A stretch of DNA of 64,000 nt. Source: Adiantum capillus-veneris. Taxonomy: Eukaryota; Streptophyta; Polypodiopsida; Polypodiales; Pteridaceae. The notes under the pieces were generated by a model. It searched no databases and was not told the origin of the DNA. It was given only the letters and a program-made list of their open reading frames with translations. Below are positions 19,605 to 30,482 of this stretch, one piece after another. The first letter of the stretch is position 1, and each line of letters starts with the position of its first letter. The stretch covers positions 65,159,753 through 65,223,752 of the forward strand of contig CM043959.1 in the NCBI GenBank assembly GCA_014529385.2, written 5' to 3'. The position numbers and the translations under genes were made by a program.

Positions 19605-22600
19605 ATGCACTTACGCTCTGGGCGGGTGCTAGAACACGAGCATATTGAGGGTGCCTCTGTTCATACGGACACCCATTACCCATCCACGATAAGCTCTAGA
19701 CCCTCAGCGGGGACACAAGGTAGCACCACCCAAGACCCTAAAATAGCCGCTAGTGATTCCTCCTCCGACTCAGAAATCATGGAAGCATACCCTACCCAAA
19801 ACACTGAGAGAGAAGGCCATGCACCTCCCGAAGCTCCACAGCCTAGTACTAGTATGTTTAGCCGTTTCATGGAAACATTAGGTAGAGCTACTCGCTCGGA
19901 ACCTGATGCAGATGAAGCACGCGAAGGGGGTGGGGAAGTGGACTCTCCTTTCACATCGCACGTGGACCCCACACCCCCAAAGAGTGTCCATGTGGATATC
20001 CTACCAACTTCTTACCAAGAAGGCCCTGTTGAGCTGCCTCCTTCAGAAGTTCCCTCTAGAGTACCGTTGGTGACAAGTAAAACCACGGGGAGCAACATTG
20101 CTTCTACCTCACAAGAAACCGTTAACACGTCGACTCTAGAAGGATTGTTCATTAATGATCATTGGACATACGACCTCCACACTGAGGTGTTGACGGATCT
20201 ACACTCTAGCCACGCCTACCATGTAGGATGGATAGAGATTGTACAATCCACCTCTAGTGCCACGAGCATCGAAGATCAACAGAAAATGATCTGTAATGTT
20301 ATCCATGGCATTATTCAATCAGAAAGGCAAAACCGAGGGGTAAATATACTCTCAACTGGCCCCATGAGATTTCTGGATACGAGCAAGGCTCAACAGCCTA
20401 CTCTATCTCAAATGGAGACTCCTCTAATGAGCCCCATGGACCCATCTTACGTCATTTCACCTGGGGTCTCTATGCAATCTGAGCCTCCGAGCGACAACTT
20501 TAGCTTCCCTAACTTGGCTCAACCCTCTATTAAGGAAAACACAGTGCTCACTCCAGGGATAAGCCTGACAGAGAATGTACCGATGATATCTACGGTTAGC
20601 GCAGTGCCACTACCTAGTGTCGTAGTACCTAATATGGGGCCTCGACCATATGTGCCTCTAGCCCCTTATGCACACATGGCCCCCACACCTCCAATTGTAC
20701 CACTTGCTTATGCTCCTCGAGTGCCGCTCCCTAGCTCTTATCCGAGTGGACCTATGCCCGGTTATGTTCCATATCCTGCATCATCCACACATATGCCCAG
20801 ACCGGTACCCGTTCCTCTCCCACATATGATTCCAAGAGTACCTCCACCGGCCCTGCCTCCTCACATAGGTGACTTGGCAGCGTTTGCTCAAACCATAGGT
20901 CGATCTATCGCGGAAAATATGCGTCACGCATCTGATAGAGAGCCTAGAAGTAAGGTAGTACAAATTGCCAAACTCACGCAAAAATTCAATGGGGACGAAG
21001 ATGCTAGGAAACACATTGAAGTGTTTGAACAAGTATGTGATTCCTTAGGGGAACGCAACGAACTACATAAGTGCAATGCCTTAAGCTTGACATTAAGTGG
21101 GAAGGCTGGAGATTGGTATAGGACCCTAAGGGTGGACGAGAAAACAATCTACCCTACCCTTCGAAGGTTGTTTCTAAAGGAGTACATACGAGAAGGTGTG
21201 CTTTGGGGTGTAGCATCTCAGCTACAGAAGGCCGAACGTAAGGAAGGAGAGTCAGTAAGGGACTTCATTAGTCGTCTAAAGCACTTAAACTCTCGCTGCC
21301 CTGTAAATGAGCGCTTCAACAATAACCAACTGCTTGATCGATTCATTCGAGGGTTGAGGAATGAAGGAATCTATAATGGACTAGTGATTAGAGGTATCAC
21401 AACCTGGGAAGATGTCACTGCCAATGCAATCCAATTAGAGGACAACTTGATGATAGCAGGCATGAGGGTGTCTACTGACACGAGATCCACTAGCTCACAA
21501 GCCATTGAGTATGAACCCATGACTGCAAAGCCCATTGCCAATGAGCCAAAGGTATTTGAGACATTCTTGACAGACCTCACCAAGGCAATCCAAGAGTCTC
21601 TTAAGGATAATCGACCCCCTCAAAATAGTCACATGTATCCAAGAAGGGAGCAACAATGGTGTTCCATTTGCTTAGGTCCACATAGCACTAGTGAGTGCCC
21701 TACGTTTAGAGTAAAATTTAATGGAACTTGCAACGCATGTGGTAGGTATGGTCACCAAGCTAAGGATTGTTTAATGATCAAACGTATGATGGCAAATAGA
21801 CCACCTGTAGCCTGGACGGATGCGCCTCGAGCTCCTGTATTGATGCCTACTCCACCTGTTGAGCAGCTACCGCAACACATGGTCCCTAGACCTCAAAATG
21901 TTGTACAAGCTACACCGTTACCACCTCCTGTGCTAGGACCGCAGCCCCCGCATCCAAGAGTCGCCCCTATGAACCAAGTGGGTTGCGAGCCATCTAATGC
22001 TTATGCAGATGGCTGTGAGGAGGAAATAGACACTAGTATTGCCTACGGACTTGATACATTGGAAGAATGTCCTATATACTACATGGAAGATTGTTGGGGA
22101 CAAGTCAAGCCGGTTTATCAAGCTGCTGCTCTCGCATCCAGAGGTCAAAATATCAACACCCAGGCTAGGAGGCCACCTCTTCAATGCTACAAGTGTGGTG
22201 GACCACATCGAGTAGCGGAGTGCCCTATTAGGCTGCAAAAGAATGCTGCACAGATGCAAATGAATCAAGGGAGCACGTCTGCAATGCCAATACTCACATG
22301 TAATCGTTGTGGCATAGATCACTTGATTGCCCAATGCCCCTATAACCCAAATGCGCCTAAAATCACACCCCTGAATTTGGTCGAAATTGCTAGTGTGACG
22401 TCGCCAATACCACCCATCGCACCCGCTTATGCGATTACACGGTCCATGCTTCAAGGGCCAGGACATATCCTCGAAGAGAGAGATACCGCGTCAGTTATCC
22501 AAGCAAAGAAAAAGAAGACACGAAGGAAGAAGTCGCAGAATACGGAAAATTCAAAGCCAAGTTCCAAAACAAACATAGGAACAGGAGATGACCCCGTGTA

Positions 22601-23906
22601 TATGAATGACCTCGAGGATGATTCAGATTCAATCGAGACAATGGAGACTAGAACCAATACCACAAAGAGAAAGACCGACAAAGAAAACCGTAACATGGAA
22701 CCAAATGAAAACCGAATGAGAGAAAACCATAAAGAGCCTCTGAAAACACCACAAGTGTTTCCAAATCCAATCCACGACCCCCAAGATAAATCGCAGGGGC
22801 AAAAAGGGAAGAATCGTAAAAAGAAGATTGGGACGTATCCAAACCCAGTAGACGAGATTGAGCAGGTGAAACATCTAAGAGGTTTAGTGGAGGAGACTCA
22901 AAGGAAACTAGAACCAGAACCCATGCAGGTCAAAATTCATGACACAGTGTTTCCCACGCAAGTTCATCCACCCCACATGAACCATAGACCGTTAGCCATA
23001 TCTAGTATCATCCAAGAAGGGAGTGAGGACAGGACATCAGAAAGTGAGCATACACCCTTCTTGTTGGAAAGGATGTTTAACGAAGGAATACCTGATCCCA
23101 TTGAGGAATATGAGATTCCATCCTCACCAGTTCCTAGTGAAGGACCTACACCCTGTAAAACGCCAATGAATGTTGCCAAACTAGTGGACTTCATGTCTTC
23201 TGAGGTCCGAACCACGATCATAGCAAAGCTGTATGGAGATCCTGAGTTATTCCTTGCACTTCGAGCATTCCTTAACGGAGAGCTACGAACGGGATTACCG
23301 CAGTTTGCGCAACCAAATAGGCCTGACTCGATTATGATTGATGAGGAAAATCATGTGCAATCACTTGACTTAGATGGACCCGAGTCTGTGATCGAGGTAC
23401 CCATTAACGAATTAGGCCAGTATTTTGAAGGCGACGAGTCTAATGCGACCCTACCCATCACTACCAAGGGATTAACTATAAAGGGAATTCTTGATGGTGG
23501 TGCGGGAGTTAGCATCGTTACAAAAGATTGTTGGGAATCCATGGGAAAACCCCGCCTCAGTGTTACTAACATTGTGGTAAAGATGGCAAATGGTACCATA
23601 GCCAAACCTATGGGGATGCTCAAGGATCTTAAGATCAAAGTTCTAGGACACAAGGTGCGACATACGTTCATTGTAATGGATTTCTCTAAACACCTTATGT
23701 CATATGAAATGATTTTAGGACGACCATTCATGAGGGAAGCACAAATGGTTCACGATTGGTCTAAAAATCATGTCTATTTGCAATTCCAAGACTCTGTCCT
23801 TAGAGTGGATTTGGTGACTGGTAAGGTACACCCCTTAGGGAGTAAAACCATTATTGATCATCGCTCTGACACCACGGTTCACTCGGCCCCACTACAATAT
23901 TGTTAA
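19605..23906 (+). CDS. gag-protease polyprotein of the 9.0-kb element
   Basis: The 1433-codon uninterrupted frame starts MHLRSGRVLEHEH. Residues ~1-430 are low-complexity, Pro/Ser/Thr-rich. About 440-620 is the gag capsid-type domain (FNGDEDARKHIEVFEQVCDS, GKAGDWYRTL). Four zinc knuckles follow, near 21657, 21728, 22181 and 22297: three have C-x2-C-x3-H-x4-C spacing and one the usual x4. A basic Lys/Arg region precedes the protease near 23485, with I-L-D-G-G-A-G-V-S-I and I-L-G-R-P-F-M. D-G-G in place of D-T/S-G is common in plant retroelements. The protein packages RNA and matures its own gag. The intact frame agrees with the young LTRs. Confidence 0.9.
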   Translation: MHLRSGRVLEHEHIEGASVHTDTHYPSTISSRPSAGTQGSTTQDPKIAASDSSSDSEIMEAYPTQNTEREGHAPPEAPQPSTSMFSRFMETLGRATRSEPDADEAREGGGEVDSPFTSHVDPTPPKSVHVDILPTSYQEGPVELPPSEVPSRVPLVTSKTTGSNIASTSQETVNTSTLEGLFINDHWTYDLHTEVLTDLHSSHAYHVGWIEIVQSTSSATSIEDQQKMICNVIHGIIQSERQNRGVNILSTGPMRFLDTSKAQQPTLSQMETPLMSPMDPSYVISPGVSMQSEPPSDNFSFPNLAQPSIKENTVLTPGISLTENVPMISTVSAVPLPSVVVPNMGPRPYVPLAPYAHMAPTPPIVPLAYAPRVPLPSSYPSGPMPGYVPYPASSTHMPRPVPVPLPHMIPRVPPPALPPHIGDLAAFAQTIGRSIAENMRHASDREPRSKVVQIAKLTQKFNGDEDARKHIEVFEQVCDSLGERNELHKCNALSLTLSGKAGDWYRTLRVDEKTIYPTLRRLFLKEYIREGVLWGVASQLQKAERKEGESVRDFISRLKHLNSRCPVNERFNNNQLLDRFIRGLRNEGIYNGLVIRGITTWEDVTANAIQLEDNLMIAGMRVSTDTRSTSSQAIEYEPMTAKPIANEPKVFETFLTDLTKAIQESLKDNRPPQNSHMYPRREQQWCSICLGPHSTSECPTFRVKFNGTCNACGRYGHQAKDCLMIKRMMANRPPVAWTDAPRAPVLMPTPPVEQLPQHMVPRPQNVVQATPLPPPVLGPQPPHPRVAPMNQVGCEPSNAYADGCEEEIDTSIAYGLDTLEECPIYYMEDCWGQVKPVYQAAALASRGQNINTQARRPPLQCYKCGGPHRVAECPIRLQKNAAQMQMNQGSTSAMPILTCNRCGIDHLIAQCPYNPNAPKITPLNLVEIASVTSPIPPIAPAYAITRSMLQGPGHILEERDTASVIQAKKKKTRRKKSQNTENSKPSSKTNIGTGDDPVYMNDLEDDSDSIETMETRTNTTKRKTDKENRNMEPNENRMRENHKEPLKTPQVFPNPIHDPQDKSQGQKGKNRKKKIGTYPNPVDEIEQVKHLRGLVEETQRKLEPEPMQVKIHDTVFPTQVHPPHMNHRPLAISSIIQEGSEDRTSESEHTPFLLERMFNEGIPDPIEEYEIPSSPVPSEGPTPCKTPMNVAKLVDFMSSEVRTTIIAKLYGDPELFLALRAFLNGELRTGLPQFAQPNRPDSIMIDEENHVQSLDLDGPESVIEVPINELGQYFEGDESNATLPITTKGLTIKGILDGGAGVSIVTKDCWESMGKPRLSVTNIVVKMANGTIAKPMGMLKDLKIKVLGHKVRHTFIVMDFSKHLMSYEMILGRPFMREAQMVHDWSKNHVYLQFQDSVLRVDLVTGKVHPLGSKTIIDHRSDTTVHSAPLQYC

Positions 23907-23948
23907 ACTTGTAAGAAGGATACAGACATTGGCCAAGATTCTCCTTAC

Positions 23949-24785
23949 ATGGATGTGTTACCGGGTATGACGGAATCAGACAATGTAGATTGGGTACACC
24001 TAGCTGCAACCATAGATACCTGGGGAAATAGAGGAACGACCTGGGTAACACCTGAGGGGGATGAAATGCCTATACCCTTAAATATGCTACAAGCAATGCA
24101 TATCGCTTCCGACAAGACTCATCCTAAGGTAACGAAAAAAACATACAAGTGGGTCCCTAAAGCTTCTTTAGTGACCATAGCTAGTGCAAAAAAACGGAAA
24201 CCTAGTAAGAACCGTACCACTCACTCCAAGAAAAGTAAGAAAATGTTGCGATGGATCCCTAAACGACTATTGGAAGCCCAAGGCTACTATCAAGGAAATG
24301 ATCAAATCTGGGTGCCAAAACGTAGATTGTGCTCTTACCTATCACCTGACTCAAGTGAGCCCAATCCCGTAGCTCCAAAACGAATCAATGATCGTGGAAA
24401 GAAAAAAATCACAGAATGCTACACACCTAGTCCAGAGCTAGTTTGGGTACCAAAGAAAGAACGATTTGTTCCACCTAGCTCAGGAAGGGGGGAGTCCCAT
24501 GAGGATTCTAGCTCATCATGTAATACATCCATAGAGGTAAAAGCTTCTACACCGCCTCCATCTATAGTAGTGGACCTCCATGAAGCTACAAAAGAATCCA
24601 CACCTCTCAGTGTTCAAGAATCACCTGATGAACCACTTCAAGTTCAATCCTGGGAGAGTACCTTACCACCCTTGCAGCTTGACAAGGCACCTAGGGTAAT
24701 AGAAAACTACTGGCAAAAATCCTCACCTATTACCAACTGGAACAATTGGTTTCAACGGGTGACAAGCACATTTCAAACGGTATGA
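23949..24785 (+). CDS. W-x-P-K repeat protein of the 9.0-kb element
   Basis: A 278-codon frame lies in phase with gag-protease and is separated from it by a single TAA (23904-23906), so it could be reached by readthrough or reinitiation. W-[VI]-P-K occurs at residues 68-71, 102-105, 121-124 and 166-169, within a Lys/Arg-rich first half. The second half is Ser/Thr/Pro-rich. The same motif recurs after the integrase of the giant element and in the fragment captured at 1700-2010. The function is unknown; basic Trp-anchored repeats suggest nucleic-acid or chromatin binding, which is inference. Confidence 0.7.
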   Translation: MDVLPGMTESDNVDWVHLAATIDTWGNRGTTWVTPEGDEMPIPLNMLQAMHIASDKTHPKVTKKTYKWVPKASLVTIASAKKRKPSKNRTTHSKKSKKMLRWIPKRLLEAQGYYQGNDQIWVPKRRLCSYLSPDSSEPNPVAPKRINDRGKKKITECYTPSPELVWVPKKERFVPPSSGRGESHEDSSSSCNTSIEVKASTPPPSIVVDLHEATKESTPLSVQESPDEPLQVQSWESTLPPLQLDKAPRVIENYWQKSSPITNWNNWFQRVTSTFQTV

Positions 24786-26412
24786 TCTACCCAAGGAAGG
24801 GGGGAGTGTTTGCTGACAGTCATCATTCACTTGCTTCCCTCTCAACCTTTTTCCCTGACCTCTCAATTCCAATCTTAGGGAATGTACATATAACGCTTTA
24901 TACTCAAAAAAAAAGAAGAAGAGCAAGAGCAATTAGCAAACGATTATGCACAATAAAAGTCAAAACATTGACTCAGACCTACACATGTCACATCTGGTAC
25001 AGTGAAACAGAAACCTATGCCATAAAACACTTTTGATCCTCATCACTTGAGTGATGGAGGGTAAGTAAGATTAGTACGATAGGAGTGTTTCTGTTTTAGA
25101 GTTGAGTGATTAGAAAAGTTCTCTTTTCCCACTGATGTGCCTCCTGGAGGTATTCCTTTTGTTTCCTAGTGTGTACAGGAGCGTGTTGCTATTGATAGGA
25201 TTTGGACCTTCATGGAACCTTTCTCTCGTTCACACTTCAAATCAAGCGCGACCATCAACACAAACAGGTGTTTCTTGTCCATTAGCATTGCCCTTATCTT
25301 TTTTGCATCTATGATTGTCTGCTTTGATTGTGATTGGTAGCATAATATTCAGCGCATTGGCTTAGTATCCAACATTTAATTCAATGCAATCTTTTGTCAT
25401 AATCACTTGTTTAGGTGTAAAAATCAAGCAGTCCGACTAAGCTAGTTTGACCAAGCTAGGTATTAGAAATCTTCTCTTAATACCATGGGGAATGCCTTCC
25501 TAATAATCAATGGTTACTTAGGTTCTTAATCCGATTTAGGCAGCATTGTATGAAATGTACTAGGGCTTTCTAGTGGGTTTAACCCTATTGACCTTTAGCT
25601 TAAGTATTATAAAGGGAGTTTACTAATGTGATGAGCCTGGGGAATGTAACAATGTTATATGACCTCCCAAAGTTACAAAATTAAAATGATGAAAATGAAC
25701 AAACAAAAAATCAAAGTGCCACAATGTAAAATTTTAAGCTGGAAGAGAAATCTCAGCTTGATTTGGTACTTCACTCACATGTATCGCCTATGGTACTAGA
25801 GCCCTAGAGGTTCCCAGTGTGGGCGCTTTTCCTTGAAAAGCAAAAAACCCAAGGCATACAAAATAAGCACACACATCATAATTGAATCACTGTGAAAAGA
25901 CCTTGGGGGGTCAAAGAAAAAGTAATCAGTCAGGCGATGATTTCATGAGAAATTCCTTTTATGGTAGCTTAACTACAAGGTTTTCTAGATATAGCCTCTA
26001 GTCAGCCCTTGAACATGAATACTTGGCTCTCGCGATTAAACAACTTAATTGACCACAGAAAATTAAGAAGCTTTCTCATGGTATTAATATTCGATCTCTA
26101 GTGCTTTTCGACCATCAAATTAGCGACCCCAGACTTGTTTAATTTTTTACCTTTACATCTGTTTATGCATTTGATTACATTGAAATTTAATGTTCATTGC
26201 TAACAAATTGTTTGAAATTCTTTGACCAATCAATTTTTCTACCTAAAACTGCATATGCTTTTTAAGAGAATGCCATTACTGTGCCAATGTTGTTTGATTT
26301 TGCAGTGACTGAAGAAGGCTAAGGACATTCATCTCAACTGCTCTTCCACCTCGACGAACCAGCTTCAACTCAATAGCTTCCGAGGACGGAATCTACATCA
26401 GGAAGGGGGGCA
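24786..26412 (+). other. non-coding 3' region and polypurine tract
   Basis: No retroviral domain is found in this 1.6 kb, where RT and integrase might be expected. A first purine tract (AAGGAAGGGGGGAGTG, about 24792) follows the ORF and a second (ATCAGGAAGGGGGGCA, 26397-26412) abuts the 3' LTR and is the functional PPT candidate. Confidence 0.75.
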
Positions 26413-26708
26413 TGTTAACCCTCATGGCACACGGACACCCATCACCTACGATGGACGCGTATTATGTATTCGATAGAGTCAGGTACCGAGCTTGTCGGAC
26501 CAATAGGGAAAGGTAGAGTGATCGCCGATGAGAGGCGCACTTTAACTTGGACATTCAAGGGATTAGTTGGTTAAGCATGGGCGCCCAAGTGTGAATGGGG
26601 TGAGCTCCTATAAAAGCCAACTAAACCTAATTTTTACTCATTCTCTCATTTGTGCAATTGAAGAGTGCTCTTGCTCCATCTCCATCTTCTTCTTCTTCTT
26701 CACCTCCT

Positions 26709-26742
<34 letters not shown>

Positions 26743-26987
26743 TGTGTGTGCGATCGAGCATTACGAAGGCACGACGGCGGCGAAGCGGTTGAGCGCGGCA
26801 CGACTGCAGCTTCTTCTTCATCGCGGCGAGGAATCCACCACGAAGGCGAGCGTAGAGCGGTGAGTGACACACCCTTTGTTTTCTTGAGCTTGCTAGTTTA
26901 GGCTTGTTGTGTGCTTGGAGCCGTTTGTGGCTCGCATACGGTGTATTGGCAAGTCCCTTGCTTCGACAGTGCGGCAAGGAGCGCACA
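26413..26987 (+). repeat. 3' LTR of the 9.0-kb element, 575 bp
   Basis: Near-identical to 17972-18546. TSD gggag follows at 26988. Confidence 0.95.
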
Positions 26988-26992
26988 GGGAG

Positions 26993-27519
26993 TAAAGATT
27001 CCTCTTCCGACAAACCCTCCGGGAGAAGAAAACAAACGGGGAAGTCAACCCAAAGCCCAACCAATGCCCATAAACAAGGTCGGAGATTACTTCGAAGGAG
27101 AGGAGGGTAACACAACATTACCTGTTGAGTATCAGGATATAACAACAATAGCTATCCTAGACAGTGGAGCTGGAGTGGCGATTGCTATAAAGAAAATCTG
27201 GGAGAAGTGGGGCCGTCCAGCTCTCAGGAAAACTAGAATGAAACTGCAACTCGCAGATGGGTATGTAGAGAGGCCGTTGGGGATCCTGGACCAAATAATT
27301 GTAACTTCGTGTGGAATTAACTATGAGCACACCTTTGCCGTGGTGGATTTCGGAAAAACGAACAACTTTGACATTATTTTGGGACAACCATTCATGCGTC
27401 AACTCAAAATGATACAGGATTGGGGTTACGATCAAATCTACCTAAGGCACGAAGAACTAATAACGAAAATCAACATGAAGGATCACAGCTATAGAGACGT
27501 TGAGAAAACACCAGCATAA
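26993..27519 (+). CDS. giant element protease 1
   Basis: This resumes the giant element's gag-pol frame immediately after the nested insertion. The aspartic protease motif A-I-L-D-S-G-A-G-V-A-I-A lies near 27154 and I-I-L-G-Q-P-F-M near 27375. It belongs to the same protease family as in the 9.0-kb element. The frame ends at TAA 27517; the same frame carries on into the RT polyprotein from 27559, so the stop is probably a mutation. Confidence 0.8.
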
Positions 27520-27558
27520 GAATTTAATTCTACCACTGTAAATGAAAAAGAAATACCT

Positions 27559-30179
27559 ATGTGGATGCAAACAAAAGCGCATGTCTGGATGTGTGGAGCA
27601 TCCGATTGTGGTGAGATAATCCGAGAGGAATGCGTTCTGGAAAGATCCGTCGAAGACGAGGCATATTTTCCAGAACCTTTCCCGAAAAATTTATTTGAGC
27701 CATTCGAGTGGACTCAAATATTGTCAACCTTAGACGTATGTGTTAACGAATGCACACCTACGAAATTTTGTGACGAAGAAGGATACGACCTAGTAACGTT
27801 GCAAATGGCTAGCGTTGTCCTTGAGTCGGGATCAGAGAACGAGGAACAGGAGGAACCTCCACGTGAGACTGGGTGTAAACGAATAACTGATGAGGTATCT
27901 GTAGTGAACGATAGGATTCAAACAAAAGAGGAATTCACGGATTCACTATGCTGTGACCTTCCATCAATGGACGACGAAAACCAACTGATAGAGGCTGATG
28001 ATGAAAGATCAAGAGCATCAGAGATGAACGGAAAATATAGGATGAGAGAGGACAGGTTTTACAAGTTTCATAACCAAAAACCTAGTCGACAGGAGCAGTA
28101 TAAATCCAAGAGAGCCAGAAAATCAAGGGCGAATAAGCATAATCCGATGCCTCTTGTCAATGACAGAACAGGATATCTAAAGCTTGTCAAAGCTGAGGAT
28201 TGTGTCAAAGACGAGGTCACTGGCCGGTTTACCAAAACTAAACCATGGGAAAACAACAAGAAGAACAGACGCAAAAAGCGGATGACTAAGTCACAAAAGG
28301 AAAGAAAAACAGGGTCCGGAATGACCAAAACAGAGAAGAAAATAGAGTACAACAAGCTCAAGCGAACCCTTAGAGACATATGGACGACCGACTTTGAAAC
28401 AAATGAGGACACGAGTTCTGACAAGATAGATGCACCATCCCATTATAAGAAATATACCATACAAGATAGGAAAATCATAGTGCAACAACCTATGAGGGAA
28501 TTGAAAGAACCGGGTACATCGTACGACGGTCCGGAAAAAGCCAAACGAATAGATCTAGCGGAGCAAGGAGAAGATCCAAAACTTGCATATATTGCCATGG
28601 ATCTTACTGATGAAGAGGAAAAGCTTTTGGTAGCTACTCTTAAACAATATAGAGATGTGTTTGAGTGGTCGTACAAAGATCTTAAGGGGGTGGATCCTAG
28701 TATCTGTCAACACACGATACCCCTTAAGAATGACGCGAAACCCAGCAGACAACGTCCCTATACTTACAATGAAACATTTGCTAAAAAGATCAAGGAGGAG
28801 ATAGATAAACTTAAGGAGGCAGAGTTTATTTACGAAATTGAGCACACCGATTGGGTTTCACCAATTGTGGTGGTCCCGAAGAAAAACGGAAAGTTGAGAG
28901 TGTGTGTCAATCTTAAGAAAGTAAACGCTGCTACAATTCGAGACAACTATCCCCTACCCATTACTGATCATTTAATAGAAAGGGTAGCAGGCAAAGAGGC
29001 TTACAGCTTCTTAGATGGCTTTTCGGGTTACAACCAACTCGCAATAAAGCCAGAGGATCAACACAAAACAGCTTTCGCAGCTAAATGGGGTATTTTTGCA
29101 TTTCGAGTAATGGCTTTTGGCCTAACCAATGCACCAGCTACATTTCAGAGGCTAATGGGTCATGCTTTTAAAGAATATCTAAGACAATTCTTAGAAATTT
29201 ACATGGATGACTTGTGCGTTCACTCCCTTGTAAGACTGGAGCACATATAACACTTGACCAAGGTGTTCGAAAAATACAGGCTGTATCGGATTTGCCTGAA
29301 TCCAGAAAAATGCGTCTTCATGGTAAGACAGGGCAAAATACTGGGACATATAGTGTCCAAAAATGGGATTTCGACAGACATGGAGAAGATCAGCGTCATT
29401 GTTGATCTACCACGACCAGTAAGGGTGAAAGAGGTACAGGCATTTATGGGTCATTGTGGGTATTATCGCAGATTTATCTACTCATACGCTATAATTGCAA
29501 AACCACTTTACGCGCTGATAACTAAATTTGAGTGGACAGAAGAGTGCGAGGAGCTTTTCAAACGTTGAAGCAGAGATTAATTTCCGCTCCAATATTGAAA
29601 GCTCCGGATTGGGAAAAGATCTTTCACATTCACGTGGATGCATCAGCGTATACAATAGGATGCATACTTGCACAACCTGGAGAGAACAACATAGATTTTC
29701 CAATAAGTTACTCCAGTAGAAAATTAAACAATGCAGAGAAGAATTACACGACAACCGAGAGGGAGGGATTAGGTATGGTCTATGCGGTGAAAAAGTTTAG
29801 ACACTACTTACTTTTCAATAAATTTGTATTCTTCGTTGATCACCAAGAACTGCTGTACTTAGTAAACAAACCTTGCAGTACGGGAAGGATTGTTCGATGG
29901 TTCATCATACTGCTTGAGTTTGATTTTACAGTAGTGGTCAAGAAAGGTACAACGCACCAAAGAGCGGACCATTTATCTAGGATGATGCATGGAGAAAACC
30001 CTGTAGGAGTTGACGATGATGTTCCAGATGCATATCTTTTCAACATAGAAATGGTTCCAAGATGGAGCGAGGACTTAATTCCTTTGCTGACTATCGGGTC
30101 TTTGAATATGACAAGACAACCATCTACCATTGCAGCATCCAGATCATTGGTAATGTTGGCAGGCAGGCTATATAAATAG
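27559..30179 (+). pseudogene. giant element reverse transcriptase and RNase H
   Basis: An acidic linker and a Lys/Arg-rich stretch lead to RT near 28600: [37 protein letters not shown] and the catalytic Y-M-D-D (29200). A TAA at 29248 lies in frame in the RT thumb region. A frameshift near 29568 leads to RNase H: H-V-D-A-S-A-Y-T-I-G, T-T-T-E-R-E-G-L-G and F-V-D-H-Q with D, E and D catalytic residues. The gene has decayed but all active-site residues are visible. Confidence 0.88.
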
Positions 30180-30482
30180 GGAACGGATCGAATCCTTAGG
30201 CTTTGTGTTGAATCTGACGAACGGGAATTGTACCTAAACCAAGCTCATGTACAAACAACGGGAATTCACAATGGGCATGCACAGATGTACCAGAGATTGA
30301 TGAGAGCGGGTGTGTATTGGCCAAAAATGCAACATAGTGTTCATATGCATGTCAAATCTCAATGTGTCAAATGCATGCTTCAAAAGCCAATAGAACACGC
30401 GACTCTATTCAGATTGTCTGTAGCACCCTGATGGAGTAACTACATCGTTGAATACCTCACCACCAGGATCCTACCTGAGGGG
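30180..30482 (+). pseudogene. extra H2C2 zinc-finger domain between RNase H and integrase
   Basis: This reads A-H-V-Q-T-T-G-I-H then, 31 residues on, C-V-K-C, giving H-x6-H-x31-C-x2-C. This is an integrase-type zinc domain with a G-V-Y-W-P core, separate from the integrase's own finger at about 30630-30760. A TGA at 30429 closes the frame. Confidence 0.65.

Larger units (their letters stand above)
17972..26987 (+). mobile_element. 9.0-kb non-autonomous LTR element (gag-protease only)
   Basis: Two 575-bp LTRs start TGTTAACC and end GCGCACA, with TSD gggag at 17967-17971 and 26988-26992. It has a tRNA-Asp-type PBS (18551-18568) and PPT AGGAAGGGGGG before the 3' LTR. Only gag, an aspartic protease and a W-x-P-K ORF are encoded; no RT, RNase H or integrase motif is seen in any frame. 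The LTRs differ by one substitution (about 18048 versus 26489) and by repeat-number shifts in a (GT)n(GA)n tract, so the insertion is very recent. Confidence 0.93.
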
